The notes: generated from the letters alone by a model not told the origin. 64,000 nt of DNA from Paracyclopina nana (GCA_019096065.1 JAGUCH010000006.1:6654001-6718000), one strand, 5' to 3'; numbered from the stretch's first letter, positions 45,687 through 57,720 are shown. Made by a program: numbers and translations.

Positions 45687-48215
45687 TTACATTTCAGTAT
45701 ATTTGAATTGATGCCAAATGTGGGCCAAAATGGAAGCGGATGTAATCAGAAATTGATTGCCAAAATACATGCTGTATCCATGATTAGGTGCATTACGTAA
45801 GATACATTCCTCAAATTTGGTGTAATCTTGTTCACTAATTGTGCAAAGGTGGTAAGTTTGGCACAACTTGTCACACTCGTAGTCCACCTTTTGCACACTG
45901 TTCAGCTCATAATACAGGCTGAATACATCCTCATTACTAGCCATGTCTTCAAAAACTGTGTCGAAATCATTGATACTCAATCCGGATACATTGTACGCAT
46001 CTGGGAAGATGTATTCAATTTCCCAAGTAAGTTGGCCCTCTGCGTTGGCCCTACTCAAATTCGCATAGTATTGGGTGTACTGGAGTATTTCTCCGGATAC
46101 AGCGTTGTATTTGTACAGCCTAAGCGAAGGATTGTTTGCACCTGTCTCAGGTGCCAAGGTGGATCTCCAAGGTGTGACAGCCGGTGCCAGCAAACCCACT
46201 CCAACTGTATGGCCTGTACCATTTTTGATTAGCTTGAATGTATCCGTGTGATGATGGCCATACAGTTGAGGATGCAATACATCTGAATACGCGACAAGTA
46301 TTGACAGCAACTTTTGGTTGTAGTTGGGTTTGAACCAAGGAAATCCATGTTGCTCCTCCTCCTTGAAGTACTGGTAGAACCGTTCAAATTTTCCTGGTGG
46401 AATGTGCGCAAAGAGCAGAACCTGAAATTAATGTTTGAAAAAAATCATTTTAAATCAATCACTTAGCATTGATTTTCATCTTGCAAATGCTCTCACAACT
46501 GTTTTCCAAACTGGAAAACTAGTCAACCTTTGCAATTTTGATGGAAAAAAATGACTAAATTTCCACCGTAGTTCAGGTGTTTTTGTTAATGTACTGCTGA
46601 ATTCTTCAAATGTGTTATCACTCTTTCATGGCATAAGCCAGTTCCCTATTCAAATGGCATTTAGTTAAGCGAGTGTAGTAAAAATAATACGACTCTTAAT
46701 AAACTGAGTGGATTGGTGCCAACATTTGAAGAATTACTCAGCGTACCCTAATGATTGTTCATGTATGAACTCATCCGGATTGATGTTCGTTAAATTGAGA
46801 CCGGTTAATCTGGCTATATAAGCTAAACATGATCAATTACTTCACTTTAGTTCAGCCTTAATAATTTAAGATAGCTGTCTCAAAAATAACAAGACATTAG
46901 ATGGTTGCGTTTAAACCATCTGATCATGTTTGCTTATGATGTTTCTAAGCAACAAGCTTGCGAAGGACCCTGCTTAACTTGAGAGAGCTTTGCTTAGATT
47001 GAATAAAGTATGAGAACGAGTTTGAGTTGTTGGTATTCCAAATTGATTGTTTACCTTTCTGGATTGATTTCTTGCATCGCTTAAAACTTGTTCCAGCCAG
47101 ACAAATTGGCCCAGTGGATCATTCGAGCCCATCAACTGGTTATTGCTCCTGTAGTAAATATTGGTGTTCAGCCCCACCAGCAAATAAGGCCCATACGTGG
47201 CCTTATAAAAGGCCCCATTGGCCTTATACTGCTCCACAACTGCCTCAAATCCGGAAGCACTTTTGAAGATGTCAGCTGTTGCGGCATACAGGTCATCAGC
47301 TGGGTCATCCTTGAATTGGTTGTGCGGGAAGGCATCATGGTTGCCCAGGACTGGAAACAAGTCCAGACTTGTCGCTTTTAAGGCTTCGAATGATAAGCGA
47401 ATGGCTTCATAAGTCAGCTCACTCGACGACAGTTCATTGGCAATATGAGCTGTATCATCCCTTCAAAGTATTCATCATTTTAAGTTACTAAATAAGTACT
47501 TATGATGATCAGAAAGTGAGTTACTTTGTAATAACACCTCAGAAGAATGGATTATTTTGTCAAAAATGAATTTTTTCTACAAAAATGGATTTTTTCGGTG
47601 TTAATGTTTTTTTTCCGTAAAAATGGATTATTCGTCAAAAATGGTTATTCTCGCCAAAAATTGATGTAAATTGATATTTTCGTTTAAAAACTAGATTTTT
47701 TCGTCAAAAATGGATTTTCTCGTCAAAAATGGATTTTCTCGGCAAAAATGGATTTTCTCGGCAAAAATGGATTTCCTCGGCAAAAATGGATTGCCTCAAC
47801 AAAAATTCATTTTCTCGACAAAAACTGATTTTTTCGTCAAAAATTGATTTAATGAGATTTCTCCTAAAATTAAATAGAGGTATTCTGTCAGAAAATGAAT
47901 TTTTTACCCAGTCCATAAAATGAAGGGCAGTTTTCCGTCGACGGTCAAATCAGCTGATGTCTCATTAATGAGCCTGGTGACTTCATTCAGCAAAGCCAGG
48001 GGTGAGTCACATTGGTAATTGCCAAATTTTCCCGGATTGTCAGAGCCCCAACAAGTCTTGTAGTCATAATCGCCCAAGAAGTAGTCCCTACCCACTTTGG
48101 CGGAGTAATTCAAATCCAGGTGGAAATCAGCGACATGCCAAAAATAAGCCTCATTCTTAAGCCCTTGAGCTACAATGAAGCTCAAAAGTAGCAAGTAACA
48201 ACAAATGAGTTTCAT
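45687..48215 (-). CDS. Secreted acid sphingomyelinase-like phosphodiesterase (SMPDL3 type)
   Basis: A calcineurin-like metallophosphoesterase of the acid sphingomyelinase family, secreted or lysosomal. Family members hydrolyse nucleotide or lipid phosphodiesters; the substrate here is not known. Minus-strand exons: 48215-47908, 47460-47055 and 46421-45687 (phases 2 and 0), giving 482 residues, complete. Signal peptide about 1-18 (MKLICCYLLLLSFIVAQG). Metal-binding motifs in order: DxH at D30/H32 (WHVADFHLD), WTGD at 101-104, GNHD at 142-145 (FPVLGNHDAFP), H244 in LLFAHIPPG, and GHHH at 292-295 (LYGHHHTD). Cysteines near the C-terminus fit the family C-terminal domain. No saposin domain is seen, which argues for SMPDL3 over true acid sphingomyelinase. 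Intron 1 holds a 19-bp minisatellite; intron 2 has fragments of a dispersed repeat. Only 55 bases separate it from NAA10. Confidence 0.95.
47530..47870. repeat. 19-bp minisatellite in phosphodiesterase intron 1, unit CGTCAAAAATGGATTTTCT
   Basis: About 15 units; ends about 40 bp from the exon 1 donor. Confidence 0.9.
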
Positions 48216-48270
48216 TTTTATTATTGTTATCAGTATTTTTTTTTCGTTATCTTATCATAGTTTTAACGCT
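48216..48270 (-). promoter_or_regulatory. 55-nt NAA10/phosphodiesterase spacer with AATAAA and GATA sites
   Basis: Everything between the NAA10 stop and the next ATG. On the minus strand it holds TGATAAGATAA (48257-48247, two overlapping GATA sites), a third TGATAA (48232-48227), and AATAAA (48222-48217) that could be the NAA10 polyadenylation signal. Either the downstream promoter lies inside NAA10, or the two genes are co-transcribed. GATA binding is inferred from motif only. Confidence 0.5.
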
Positions 48271-50444
48271 TTACTTCTTCTTCTCCTCGCTATTTTTCGA
48301 TGCCCTAAAAAAAGAGTCCGGGTCCGCGGGCGTGATGTCCATCAATTGGGACCAAGCCACCAAGTTGCGACGCATTGCGTACGCATCTTCACCATCTGCG
48401 TAATATTTTGGCTCGATTTCGCTGATCCTGCAAAAACATAAAAAAAGTCACCTTTTGAAAGCTAGAAATGCCTAAAAAAGGCACAAAAACTAAAGCAAAC
48501 AATTTAGATATCGTAAAGACAAGCAAGGTCTAGGCTGAGCCAGGGAGAACTAGGGAAGATAAGGAAAAGCTTGATACTCCTAGGCATGACTAGGGTGACA
48601 AATTTAGAACTGGGAAGGATGAGGCATCACTGGAGATGTTATAGGATTTTAAAGAATGAAAGATGCGCGAGTGCATGAAAGACTAGCCAAAACTTATGTG
48701 AACAATTAAAGAACTGAAAAAGACAAATGCTAAAGCAAAAAACTAGTGAAATTCGTGTTAGTACGGCAATCGAGCTATTGAATCCATCAAATCCGGATGC
48801 CATGTTACAAATCTTTCCAAATTCTTCATGGTTTTCTAAAAAAGCATCCTAGCCTAGCCTCATCCTGTCTATTTCATGTTTAGCTTATCCTAGGTCTTTC
48901 TTGCTCATTATAGTTCATTAGAGCTTTCTATTTGTTTGTTGTCCGTCCTAGCTGATTCCAGTGCTTCCTAGGTTATCCTAATGCTTCATAGGTTAATCTA
49001 GTATTTCCTAGGTTATCCTAGCTCTTTGCAGGCCGTCATAGTTCTTCCAAGCTTATCCTAGTTCTTTATAGCCTATCATAGTTATTCCCTAGCATGCCCT
49101 AGATCTGAGTGATTTCTCCTCGTAATTCCTAGTTTCCCATAGTTCATCCTTATTATTCACCAGCCTAACTTAGGTTGTAGGCCTTAGCAGTTCCTCCTAG
49201 CCTAACCTAGTTCTTCCTAGCTTATCCTAGTTTCTCCTGGCTTATCCTAGTTTTTCCTGGCTTATCCTAGTTCTTCCTAGTTTTCCCTGGCTTATCCTAG
49301 TTCTTCCTAGCTTATCCTAGTTTTTCCTGGCTTATCCTAGTTCATCCTAGCTTATCCTAGTTCTTCCTAGCTTATCCTAGTTCTTCCTAGCTTAACCTAG
49401 TTTTTCCTGGCTTATCCTAGTTCTTCCTAGCTTCTCCTAGTTCTTCCTAGCTCATCCTAGTTCTTCCTAGCTTATCCTAGTTCTTCCTAGCTTATCCTAG
49501 TTCTTTCTAGTTTAACCTAGTTATTCCCAGCAAATCCTCGATTCTCCTGATTCCACCTTGTAATTCCCAGTTTCCCCTCGTTCATCTTGGTTATCCACCA
49601 GCCTGACTTACTCGAACTTCAGCGCTGTTTTGTAGAGGTTGAGCGCCGCCCTGTTGCTGACCCGTACGTGCAGCGAGACGTATTTGGCGTTGAACGTTTC
49701 GACCATAGCGCGCGCAGTTTGGTCCATGAGTTTTTGCGCGAGTCCAAGGCGCCGATGCGAGCGCTTGACCGCCAAGCTGGTGATGTGTCCGTGCGGGTCA
49801 TCGTCCGTCTCCTCCTCCATTTTGGCGAGGACGTAGCCCACGATTTGGCCTCGGTTGTCCTCCGCTACAAAGCTCAGCTGAGGCCACGACAACCCGTGGT
49901 ACATGTAGTACTTCATTTGGTAGTTTTCGGGCAAGCAGAGCAAGTTGCAATGCTGCATGTTCATCAGGTCACTCGTCTGTAAAATATGAAATTATTGATA
50001 TTAAAAAAATGATGAAGCGGAGTGTAGCGGTAACTGTGGAACATAACTTGGATTATACCGATTTTTGGAGGTTATTGCAATGAACACAAATGGAAAATTT
50101 TCAATGCGATTCATTTTTTGAGATGAAGCGGAGCGTAGCGGAAAATGAAGCGGAACTTGGATTTTATTGATTTTTTGAGTAGTTTTCGGATGTGGAGCAA
50201 ATTGATCTTACTCAAAAAGGATCTTATATAAAAAATGAAGAGAAGTGTAGCGGAACTTGTGTAGCGTGTGAACACGTTGTGAAGCGAAGTGTAGCGAAGC
50301 GGTTTTAATGATGTTAAGCAAATATCACGAAATCCAGGCGCATTTTTGAATAAAGCATAAAGAAATTAATTAATGTAGCGGCGTTTCATGTAGCGTGAAC
50401 GCTTCAAGGAGTTCGTTACTTACTGTAGCGCAACGGATATTCAT
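48271..50444 (-). CDS. NAA10: N-alpha-acetyltransferase 10, catalytic subunit of NatA
   Basis: Transfers acetyl from acetyl-CoA to protein N-termini; it works with NAA15 at the ribosome as NatA. Minus-strand exons: 50444-50424, 49976-49612 and 48427-48271 (phases 0 and 2), giving 180 residues. Exon 1 encodes only MNIRCAT. The start is fixed by alignment to the invariant MNIR opening of NAA10 proteins. Exon 2 continues [48 protein letters not shown] and [19 protein letters not shown]. The GNAT acetyl-CoA loop RRLGLA is at residues 82-87. Exon 3 gives [19 protein letters not shown], a short tail, then SKNSEEKKK and a stop. Known metazoan NAA10 tails are longer (human 235 residues), so the tail is short here. 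Both introns carry minisatellites. The stop lies 55 bases upstream of the next gene's ATG on the same strand. Confidence 0.96.
48840..49570. repeat. 20-bp minisatellite in NAA10 intron 2, unit TTCTTCCTAGCTTATCCTAG
   Basis: Regular from 49200 to 49520. On the minus strand (NAA10 sense) each typical unit reads CTAGGATAAG, giving at least a dozen phased GATAAG cores. Confidence 0.9.
50000..50420. repeat. Degenerate GAAGCGGAGTGTAGCGGAA repeat in NAA10 intron 1
   Basis: Irregular repeats of GTAGCG and GAAGCG, reaching almost to the exon 1 donor. Confidence 0.65.
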
Positions 50445-51615
50445 CGTTTTTTTGTGGAGTTTCCGCAATTTTAAAGGCTTTTTCTGCCTCGGTTTTACTT
50501 CACACTTTTCGCGAGAGAAGAAATGTAAACAACGACAGCTGAAAATACACAAACTAGGGTCGACTCAACTTTTATCCATTTTTTTCAAAATTACGCTGAA
50601 ATCACCCCTAAATTTCATTCTTGAGCTTTAATAGCATGCAAACACATCTAAATTGGAAAAAATATTTTTGTCTCTTTTCCTTATTATTTCATTTCGTGCA
50701 CAATTGTGGCAATTAAATGTAATGTAGATTTACCCTAGGTTTGTTTTTGGATAATGCTCAAGTTAAACGCAAGGTAGCGCTGCTTGTACCTTTTAGAGTT
50801 TTACTAAAGCGCCACCTATAGTTCAATTTCGGAATTTGCCAAAACGTAAACACTAAACAGCTCAACTTTCGGCGAATTTTTCGAGTGAAGGAGAAAAACT
50901 GAATTCTTTTTTAATGGGAAAATAAGGTAGGTTTTAATTTCTTAGCCTCAATTTTCAGAATGAAAAACAATGCCAAAAACGGAATATTTTGGAAATTGGC
51001 AAGATTTTCGTTTTGTGAAAAAATATGCAAAATTCCAATTTAGGCAGAAAACTCGTTATTTCAAAATCAAGTCAACTAAATAGTAGTCTGAATTCTCCTT
51101 TTTTTTCAAGATGGGTGATGATCATTATTCTTCTTTTTGTGTGTCCAGTTTTCTTCGTCTCCTTTGAATTGCAAATGACAGCAGCGGGGCTTAAAAAAAA
51201 GCTAGGAATAACAAATCAAACGTTTGAAGAAAAAGGGGGAAAAGAAATAGCATGCAAATTTCAGGCTCACGCCGGAAACGTGGGAAAGTCAATTTTTCAA
51301 AAAAAGAGAAAAAAAATGGGAAAATATGGATGAGAAGGGGGGAAAAGTTAGAAATGTTTGAGGATGGGGGGAAAAGCTCTTCTTGTATTCTTGCCTCATA
51401 TCTACTTCTCCCATTTCTCCTTTTTGCCACTAGGGAATAGGCAAAGACTTCAGAACTACTCCAATACTCTGGCCCCTTGTGCTATTTATTATTGGTGGGG
51501 AAAGAAGACCAGAAAAAAGTGCATTTCTCCTTGGAACATGGTTTTTGGGCACTCGCAAGCTCGGCTGAGAAATGTTTGCTCGGGCGGTGTGTTTTTCCTG
51601 ATCTATCAACTAAGA
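50445..51615. other. NAA10 upstream region
   Basis: No further gene seen. GCGCCACCTATAG at 50809 resembles the CTCF core also found upstream of GATA gene 1. Confidence 0.4.
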
Positions 51616-51619
51616 GTCT

Positions 51620-52200
51620 TCATTAGAAATTGAGACTTCATAAGGCTTAGTAAGACTAAAAGACTTCACTTCATTGAGAAGTGAAAGGCGCAAATTAGAA
51701 AGAAGACTTAGGCTACTTAAAAAGAAAACTTAGGCTACTTAAAAAGAAAACTTAGGATATTAAGAAGGAAGACTTAGACTTTTTAGGAAGAAGACTTGGA
51801 CTTCTTAGAAAGAAGACTTGGACATCTTAAAAATAAGGCTAAGGCTTTTTACAAAGATGACTAAGCTCCTTATAGAGAAGAATTTGGCTCTTAAGAAAGA
51901 AGACTTAGGCTCCTAAAAAATAGGTTCATTAGGAAGAAGACTTTGGCTCTTTAAGAATAAGACTAAGGCTTTCAAGAAAGATGACCTAGGCTCCTTAGAA
52001 AGAAGACTTAGGTTCCTTAGAAGTAGGGCTAAGGCTCAGAAGGACTTAGGCTCTTTCAGTGGGAGACCTAACTTTTTTAAGACTCCTTAGAAAAATGACT
52101 GAGCTCCTAAGAAATGAGACTTTCTAGTAGACTCCTCAGATGGAAGACTTCAATCACAATTGAAAAAGTGACTTCAATTGAAAAACTTCAATGCTTTTAG
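51620..52200. repeat. Degenerate GAAGACTTAGGCTCCTTAGAAA repeat
   Basis: Irregular 20-26 bp units. Confidence 0.7.
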
Positions 52201-52539
52201 GGGAAGCTAAAAAATGCATTGGTTGGTAGGTGAATATCTTAAGCAAAGCAGGTGGTCAGTTCTTTTAAGGCTCATTGGTTATGTGATACTGATGGTTCCT
52301 AAAGTGCCATAGTCAGGATGGGGCTGCAGTCGATCCATCAACTTATAGATGGATGTCTTCGCACTTAGTGGACAGTGCATTTCCTGACTTTCCCATAGCA
52401 TTTTCCCGAAAACATAAAAAATTGCTCTATAGTGTAAAAGCAATCAAATGCACATACGTCAAAATGAGCCATCCAATTTAAAATTACTAATTTTTGGCTT
52501 TCACAATTAGCCTTGTAAGCCGATCTAGTCAAACTGAGT

Positions 52540-52960
52540 AAATTAAGTCCACATGAGTCAAAATTGATCAACAAAATGACTCATTTAAGTCAAAATGACT
52601 CATTTAAGTCAAAATGACTCATTTAAGTCAAAATGACTCATTTAAGTCAAAATGACTCATTTAAGTCAAAATGACTCATTTAAGTCAAAATGACTCATTT
52701 AAGTCAAAATGACCCATTTAAGTCAAAAAGACTCATTTAAGTCAAAATGACTCATTTAAGTCAAAATGACTCATTTAAGCCAAAATAACTCAAATCAAAT
52801 TTAAGTTACAATGACTTACTTAAGCCAAAATAACTCAAATCATTTAAGTCAAAATGACTCATTTAAGCCCAAATGACTCATTTAAGCCAAAATGACTCAT
52901 TTAAGCCAAAATGACTCATTTAAGCCAAAATAACTCATTTAAGCCAAATCGATCATAAAT
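52540..52960. repeat. 19-bp minisatellite, unit AATGACTCATTTAAGTCAA
   Basis: About 20 units. Each has ATGACTCAT, the palindromic bZIP site. Confidence 0.95.
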
Positions 52961-53399
52961 CCAAAAACTAAGTAAAGTCGAGGTAAAACTGCGAGTAAAC
53001 CTGAAATTGACAAAATGTAGCAAGTTGAGTTAAAATTGAAAAATGACATGAAATAGTTGGTAATACTAGTTTTAGGCGAAGAGTTCTGTCGTCGATGCCT
53101 TTTCCCATTCATTATGGAAGTATTTCTGGTCCATATCTGCTATATGGAAAGAAGGGGCTTTCATTTTCACAGAAAGCCTCAAGCAAAAGCAAACGCTAAA
53201 GAACCGCTAAGCCCACGCTATTGCAATTTCCACATAAGGCGTGCGCGCGCGCGCGCAAATATTGACCTCTCAACTTATCTCACGCGAACTTTTTATGATA
53301 CGTCCATAATTTCGTTAATCTGCCGATAACAGGATTGCATGATGTCATCATCATTCTCGAAAAATGAATGCATTGTTGAATTTTCTAGCAAGTTTGCGT

Positions 53400-54190
53400 G
53401 TCCTTTTTCTTAAGATATCTTTCAAGTCCTCCTAAGTCATTTCTAAGCCTTCTCAAGTCTTAAAGTTTTTTCAAATTAGCTATTGTGACTTGAGTCTTCT
53501 TTTAAAAAGTCTTTTCAAGTCTTTGGAGTCTTTTAAGTATATGTCCCAGTCTTATGAGACTCCGAGTTAATTTGAAAATCTATTTTGAGTCTTTTCAAGT
53601 TCTCTGAGACTTCTCAAGTCATTTCAGTCTCTTCCCAAGTCGTTTCAGAATTTTCAAGTTATTTGAAAGCTTTTTAGGCTTCTGCGTATAGTCCTTTCGA
53701 GTTATTTCAAGCCTTCTTATAAGTCTTCTATAGTCCTATCAAGGCTTTTTTAGTCTTTCGATTCTTTTCAAGTCTTAGGATTCTTTTAAGACTTTCCGGT
53801 CTTATTAAGTCTTTTCAATTTATTTCAGGCGATCGAAGTCTTATAAACTCTTCTTCAAGTGTTTTTATACTTTTGAGTCCTCTCAGGTACTATCAAGTCT
53901 TTTTAGCCTTTTGAGTTATCTCAAGTACTATCAAATATTTTCAGTCTTTTTAAGTCTTTTGAGTTTGTTTAAGTCTTTCAGAGTCTTTCAAGACTTTTTA
54001 AAGTCTATTGAGCCTTATATAAAGTCTTTCAAGACTTTTCAAGTCTTTTGTAAAGTCTTTTGAGTATTTTTATGTCTTTTAAGTATTTTTTGGTCTTTTT
54101 AAGTCTTTTGTTTCTTTTTAAGTCTTTTGTGTCTTATTAAGTCTCAAGACTTTTCAAGTCCATCGAGTCTTCTCATTTCTTAAGCCTTCA
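53400..54190. repeat. Degenerate AAGTCTTTTCAAGTCTTTTGAGTC repeat
   Basis: Irregular units dominated by AAGTCTTTT. Confidence 0.75.
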
Positions 54191-54829
54191 TTATTGGAGT
54201 CAAGTGCCTTTGATGAGTCTGTCTTATGTGAAACAGTCAGTAGGGCCTTTCATTTTGTATGCATGTGATTCCCTGGCTGGTTTGGTGGTGGTGCCCCTAT
54301 CTTTTATATATGCCCAACTCCCCTCGAGCTGCTTTCACGTGATGGAAAGATGACTCCTTTTCACAACATGAAACTTTTGATCATTTCACGAATATTGCAT
54401 GACACGCCATCAGCTGATGATGACTCCATTATTGAGTGTTTAGTTTTTATCATGCAAATGTCATGCACAGTGAAAGTAGGGGGAAAACAAACAACTTACT
54501 CATTTATTATTGTTGTGCTGTGACAAAAACAGTCCCAATTATGGCATAACAATAATATTGTAGAAAATAGGCTGATTTTACAGCTGTTCCACGTTTTAGG
54601 GCAGATTTTAGGGAAGCACAAAAAAGTGTGATGTATTGTGTGCTCCTTTTGGCTGATCTTATCTGGAGTTTGAACTCGTTTGTAGCGTTATTTTATGTGA
54701 GAACTTTTCGCATTGAATGAGCTCAAGCTGAAATTACATAGGCACTCTTTTTTTCTATTCCACCTTCTGTTTCCAATTTTTGCTTACTTAGTCGCAAAGT
54801 TCTATGTTTTCCATAAAAAAATATTGCTA
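54191..54829. other. Non-coding, no gene seen
   Basis: AT-rich with no array or conserved open frame. Confidence 0.45.
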
Positions 54830-55410
54830 CTTAAACCAACTAAGTTAACCTAAACGTAACTCAGTTAACTGAGTTAAGACTAATTCTACTCATCTAAGTC
54901 AGCTCTATTTTATTTTTAGCTTAAGTCAAAGTTGACTTAGTTAAGTCGAAATTGACTGAGTTAAGTTGAGTCATAGTAAATTGAGCTAAGTCAAGGTTTA
55001 ACTCTGTTGAGTCAATGCTGACTCAGTAAAGTCAAAGTTAATTAGATTAGTCAGAAGTTATAGTCAAAATCCAATATTAAATCAGTTCAGTCAAACTTTA
55101 CAAAGACAAGTAAAACTTGGCTAAATTAGTCCAAAGTTAAGTTTGTTAAGTCAAAGTTAAGTTTGTTAAGTCAAAGTTAAGTTTGTTAAGTCAAAGTTAA
55201 CTCTGTTAAGTCAAAGTTAACTATGTTAAGTCAAGGTTGACTCTGTTAAGTCAAAGTTAACTCTGTTAAGTCAAAGTTAACTCTGTTAAGTCAAAGTTAA
55301 CTCTGTTAAGTCAAAGCAACGTCAACTCAAAGTTAAGTCAGATAAGTCAAAGTTAACTAGATTAATCAAAAGTTAACAATGTTAAGTCAAACTTTTTAAC
55401 TCGTTTCAAT
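54830..55410. repeat. 20-bp minisatellite, unit GTTAAGTCAAAGTTAACTCT
   Basis: Regular at 55130-55310. The unit contains AGTTAACT palindromes. Confidence 0.9.
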
Positions 55411-55891
55411 GTTCTCCCAAGATAACTTGCTACATCAAAAACTTCTTTAACAGTCTAGAGCTAAGTTCAGTCAAGCAAAGCTGAATTGGAGCAAAGACAG
55501 ATTTATAGCAGCTGCACAACATATCAATCCTTCTCTGAATTGATCTGTGTACTACTACTACTATAGTATGAGAGTGGGAAACATATTGCTCAGATTTTCG
55601 TACTACTACACTGCCATGGTTTGCTTCAGCGACTCAGTGAGAGAACAACAACAATGGCTTTGTATTACTGTAGTAGTAGTAGTAGTAGAAGCTAGACAGC
55701 AAAATATATGGCCCCTGTCTCTGGTGGCTCTTTGTCATGCTGTCTTCTTATATTCCACCAGACTTTCCTCATCAGGCTCGATCCTTTTTGCATTTAAGCC
55801 CCTGCTAGCTGGCTACACTCTGGGAAATCCCCAATTTCCATGATCGCACAGATACCCCACTTTCACGCACACCTTCTTGCCTTTAGCCAGG

Positions 55892-56082
55892 CAGGTGCGA
55901 GTTTGCACCTGCATGAGGGAACTCAGGTGATATTTTCAGAGTCTTTGTGCTTCTGTGGAACCAGATTTCATTACTGAGTTTGACTCTTGGAGATTGCACC
56001 TGCAGGTGCTATTTTGCACCTCAAAGCACTAACTCAGGTGTGCTACTAAAAAAGAGGTAATTTCTAGAAAAAACTACACCTG
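55892..56082. promoter_or_regulatory. Cluster of seven CAGGTG/CACCTG E-boxes
   Basis: Sites at 55892, 55906, 55924, 55997, 56003, 56035 and 56077, including the perfect palindrome GCACCTGCAGGTGC. This core is bound by Snail/Zeb/E-protein types in animals. No adjacent gene identified. Confidence 0.4.
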
Positions 56083-57099
56083 TAGGCGCTACATAACATT
56101 AAGGCATCATTTTGCACCTAGCTAATATATTTTTGCCAAATTACGCAAAAAGTAAATCAATGAAAGTAGAATAAATGAGGCACAATTTTAGACCTTGAGT
56201 TTGAGTTTCGGCGTGCAAAACTGAAACGCAACAAGGCAAATACTAATTTTCGATGTTCAAGATTTGCTCCAACTTCATGATAATTGCCAAGCAGGGAACA
56301 ACAATTTTTTAAAACCGTTGGAATTTGAGCGTCCAAGACGACATTTGATCAGTGTGAAACTCATTGATTCACTCCGCTCTTCACTGACCATTCGATTCGC
56401 GACTGACCACCAAATCGCGTCAGCTGACTACTGAATCCTGGTCACGTGACAGCAGCAGGTTTATTGATTACTTCTACCTCCCTAGCGAAAATAATTCCAT
56501 TTTATAAAACAATATTTGATATATCTTCATGGAAATTGCAGGAAAATCGGAGCAAATCCTCATCATAGCACATTTTCCATTTGGTTATTTATTTTCAGCC
56601 TGGGACACTTGAACCCAAATTTGGAGTGCCAAATTGTGGCTCATTATTTCAATATTTGCATTGAGCTCGATGTTCCCTTAAAAAGCGATTTTTGCAATGG
56701 AAAAAACATGAATTGATGAAAAAATAATCAAGTAAGCAAAACAGTTTTAAAATTTGCCTAAAATCGGTCTTTTTATAATTATCAAATAAATATTTTGTCT
56801 AATTTTAGCTAAGGAAAGCCCCTTCATTTTGATAATGGGAAACATGATGTAGATGAACACCGTAGAAATGGAAGGAATTTGTGGGCTTCAGGTTCGGATG
56901 TCACGCCTGTCATGTCCACAACAGCAGCAGCAGCAGCATCTCTGAAGAAGCCATACAAGATATCATTCGATTTACAGGGTGGCTCAACAACCATAAAGCT
57001 ATCTTTAAGATAAAAAGTGCACACAAGACAGGAAGAGCATTTATTTTGCGTCAAATGTACGATTATTTAAGGATCTAAAGCGGATTTAAAAGCTGTGGA
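56083..57099. other. Non-coding, no gene seen
   Basis: A short CAG run at 56925. No supported exon. Confidence 0.45.
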
Positions 57100-57720
57100 C
57101 TTATAGTCTTTTAGTGCCAAAAATCTGTTTGTGCCAAAAAGCTATTTGAGCCAAAAAGCTGTTTGATTAAAAAAGCTACTTGAGCCAAAACGCCATTTGT
57201 ACCAAGAAATGATAGTTGAGCTAAAAATTGGTATTTCAGCAAAAAATAAAATGCATTTTTAGCCAAATGTACTCTTGCATTAAAATCTTAGCTTTTCACT
57301 AGTGATTTTTGTGCCAACATGTCTTTTTGTGCCAATACGACTTTATTGGGTCAAAATGGCTATTTTGTGCTAAAATGGCTATTCTGTGCCAAAATGGCTT
57401 TTTTGTGCCAAAATGGCTTTTTTGCGCCAAAATGGCTTTTTTGCGCCAAAATGTCTTTTTGCGCTAAAATTGCTTTTTTTCCGCCAAAATGGCTTTCTTT
57501 GGGCCAAAATGGCTTTTTTTCGCCAAAATTGCCTTTTTTGCGCCAAAATGGCTTTTTTGCGCCAAAATGGCTTTTTTTGCGCCAAAATGGCTTTTTTTGC
57601 GCAAAATCTGATTTTGGCCCAAATGGACTTTTGTACCATATGGCGTTTTTTATGCGAAATTGGCGTTTTTTGCCAAAATGGCTTTTTGTGCCAAAACGAG
57701 TTTTTTGCCCTGCAAAACAC
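57100..57720. repeat. 18-bp minisatellite, unit TTTTTGCGCCAAAATGGC
   Basis: About 25 units. It yields long artefactual open frames on both strands (57319-57795 plus, 57360-58166 minus). Confidence 0.9.

Noticed and set aside
45828-46232. 134-codon plus-strand open frame
   Set aside because: Antisense shadow of phosphodiesterase exon 3.
49587-49982. 131-codon plus-strand open frame
   Set aside because: Antisense shadow of NAA10 exon 2.
50445-50552. N-terminal extension of NAA10
   Set aside because: The frame stays open 36 codons upstream but without an ATG; family alignment fixes MNIR as the start.
53057-53329. 90-codon open frame with Arg/Ala-rich end
   Set aside because: No domain, no splice partners, and it crosses a GCGCGC microsatellite.
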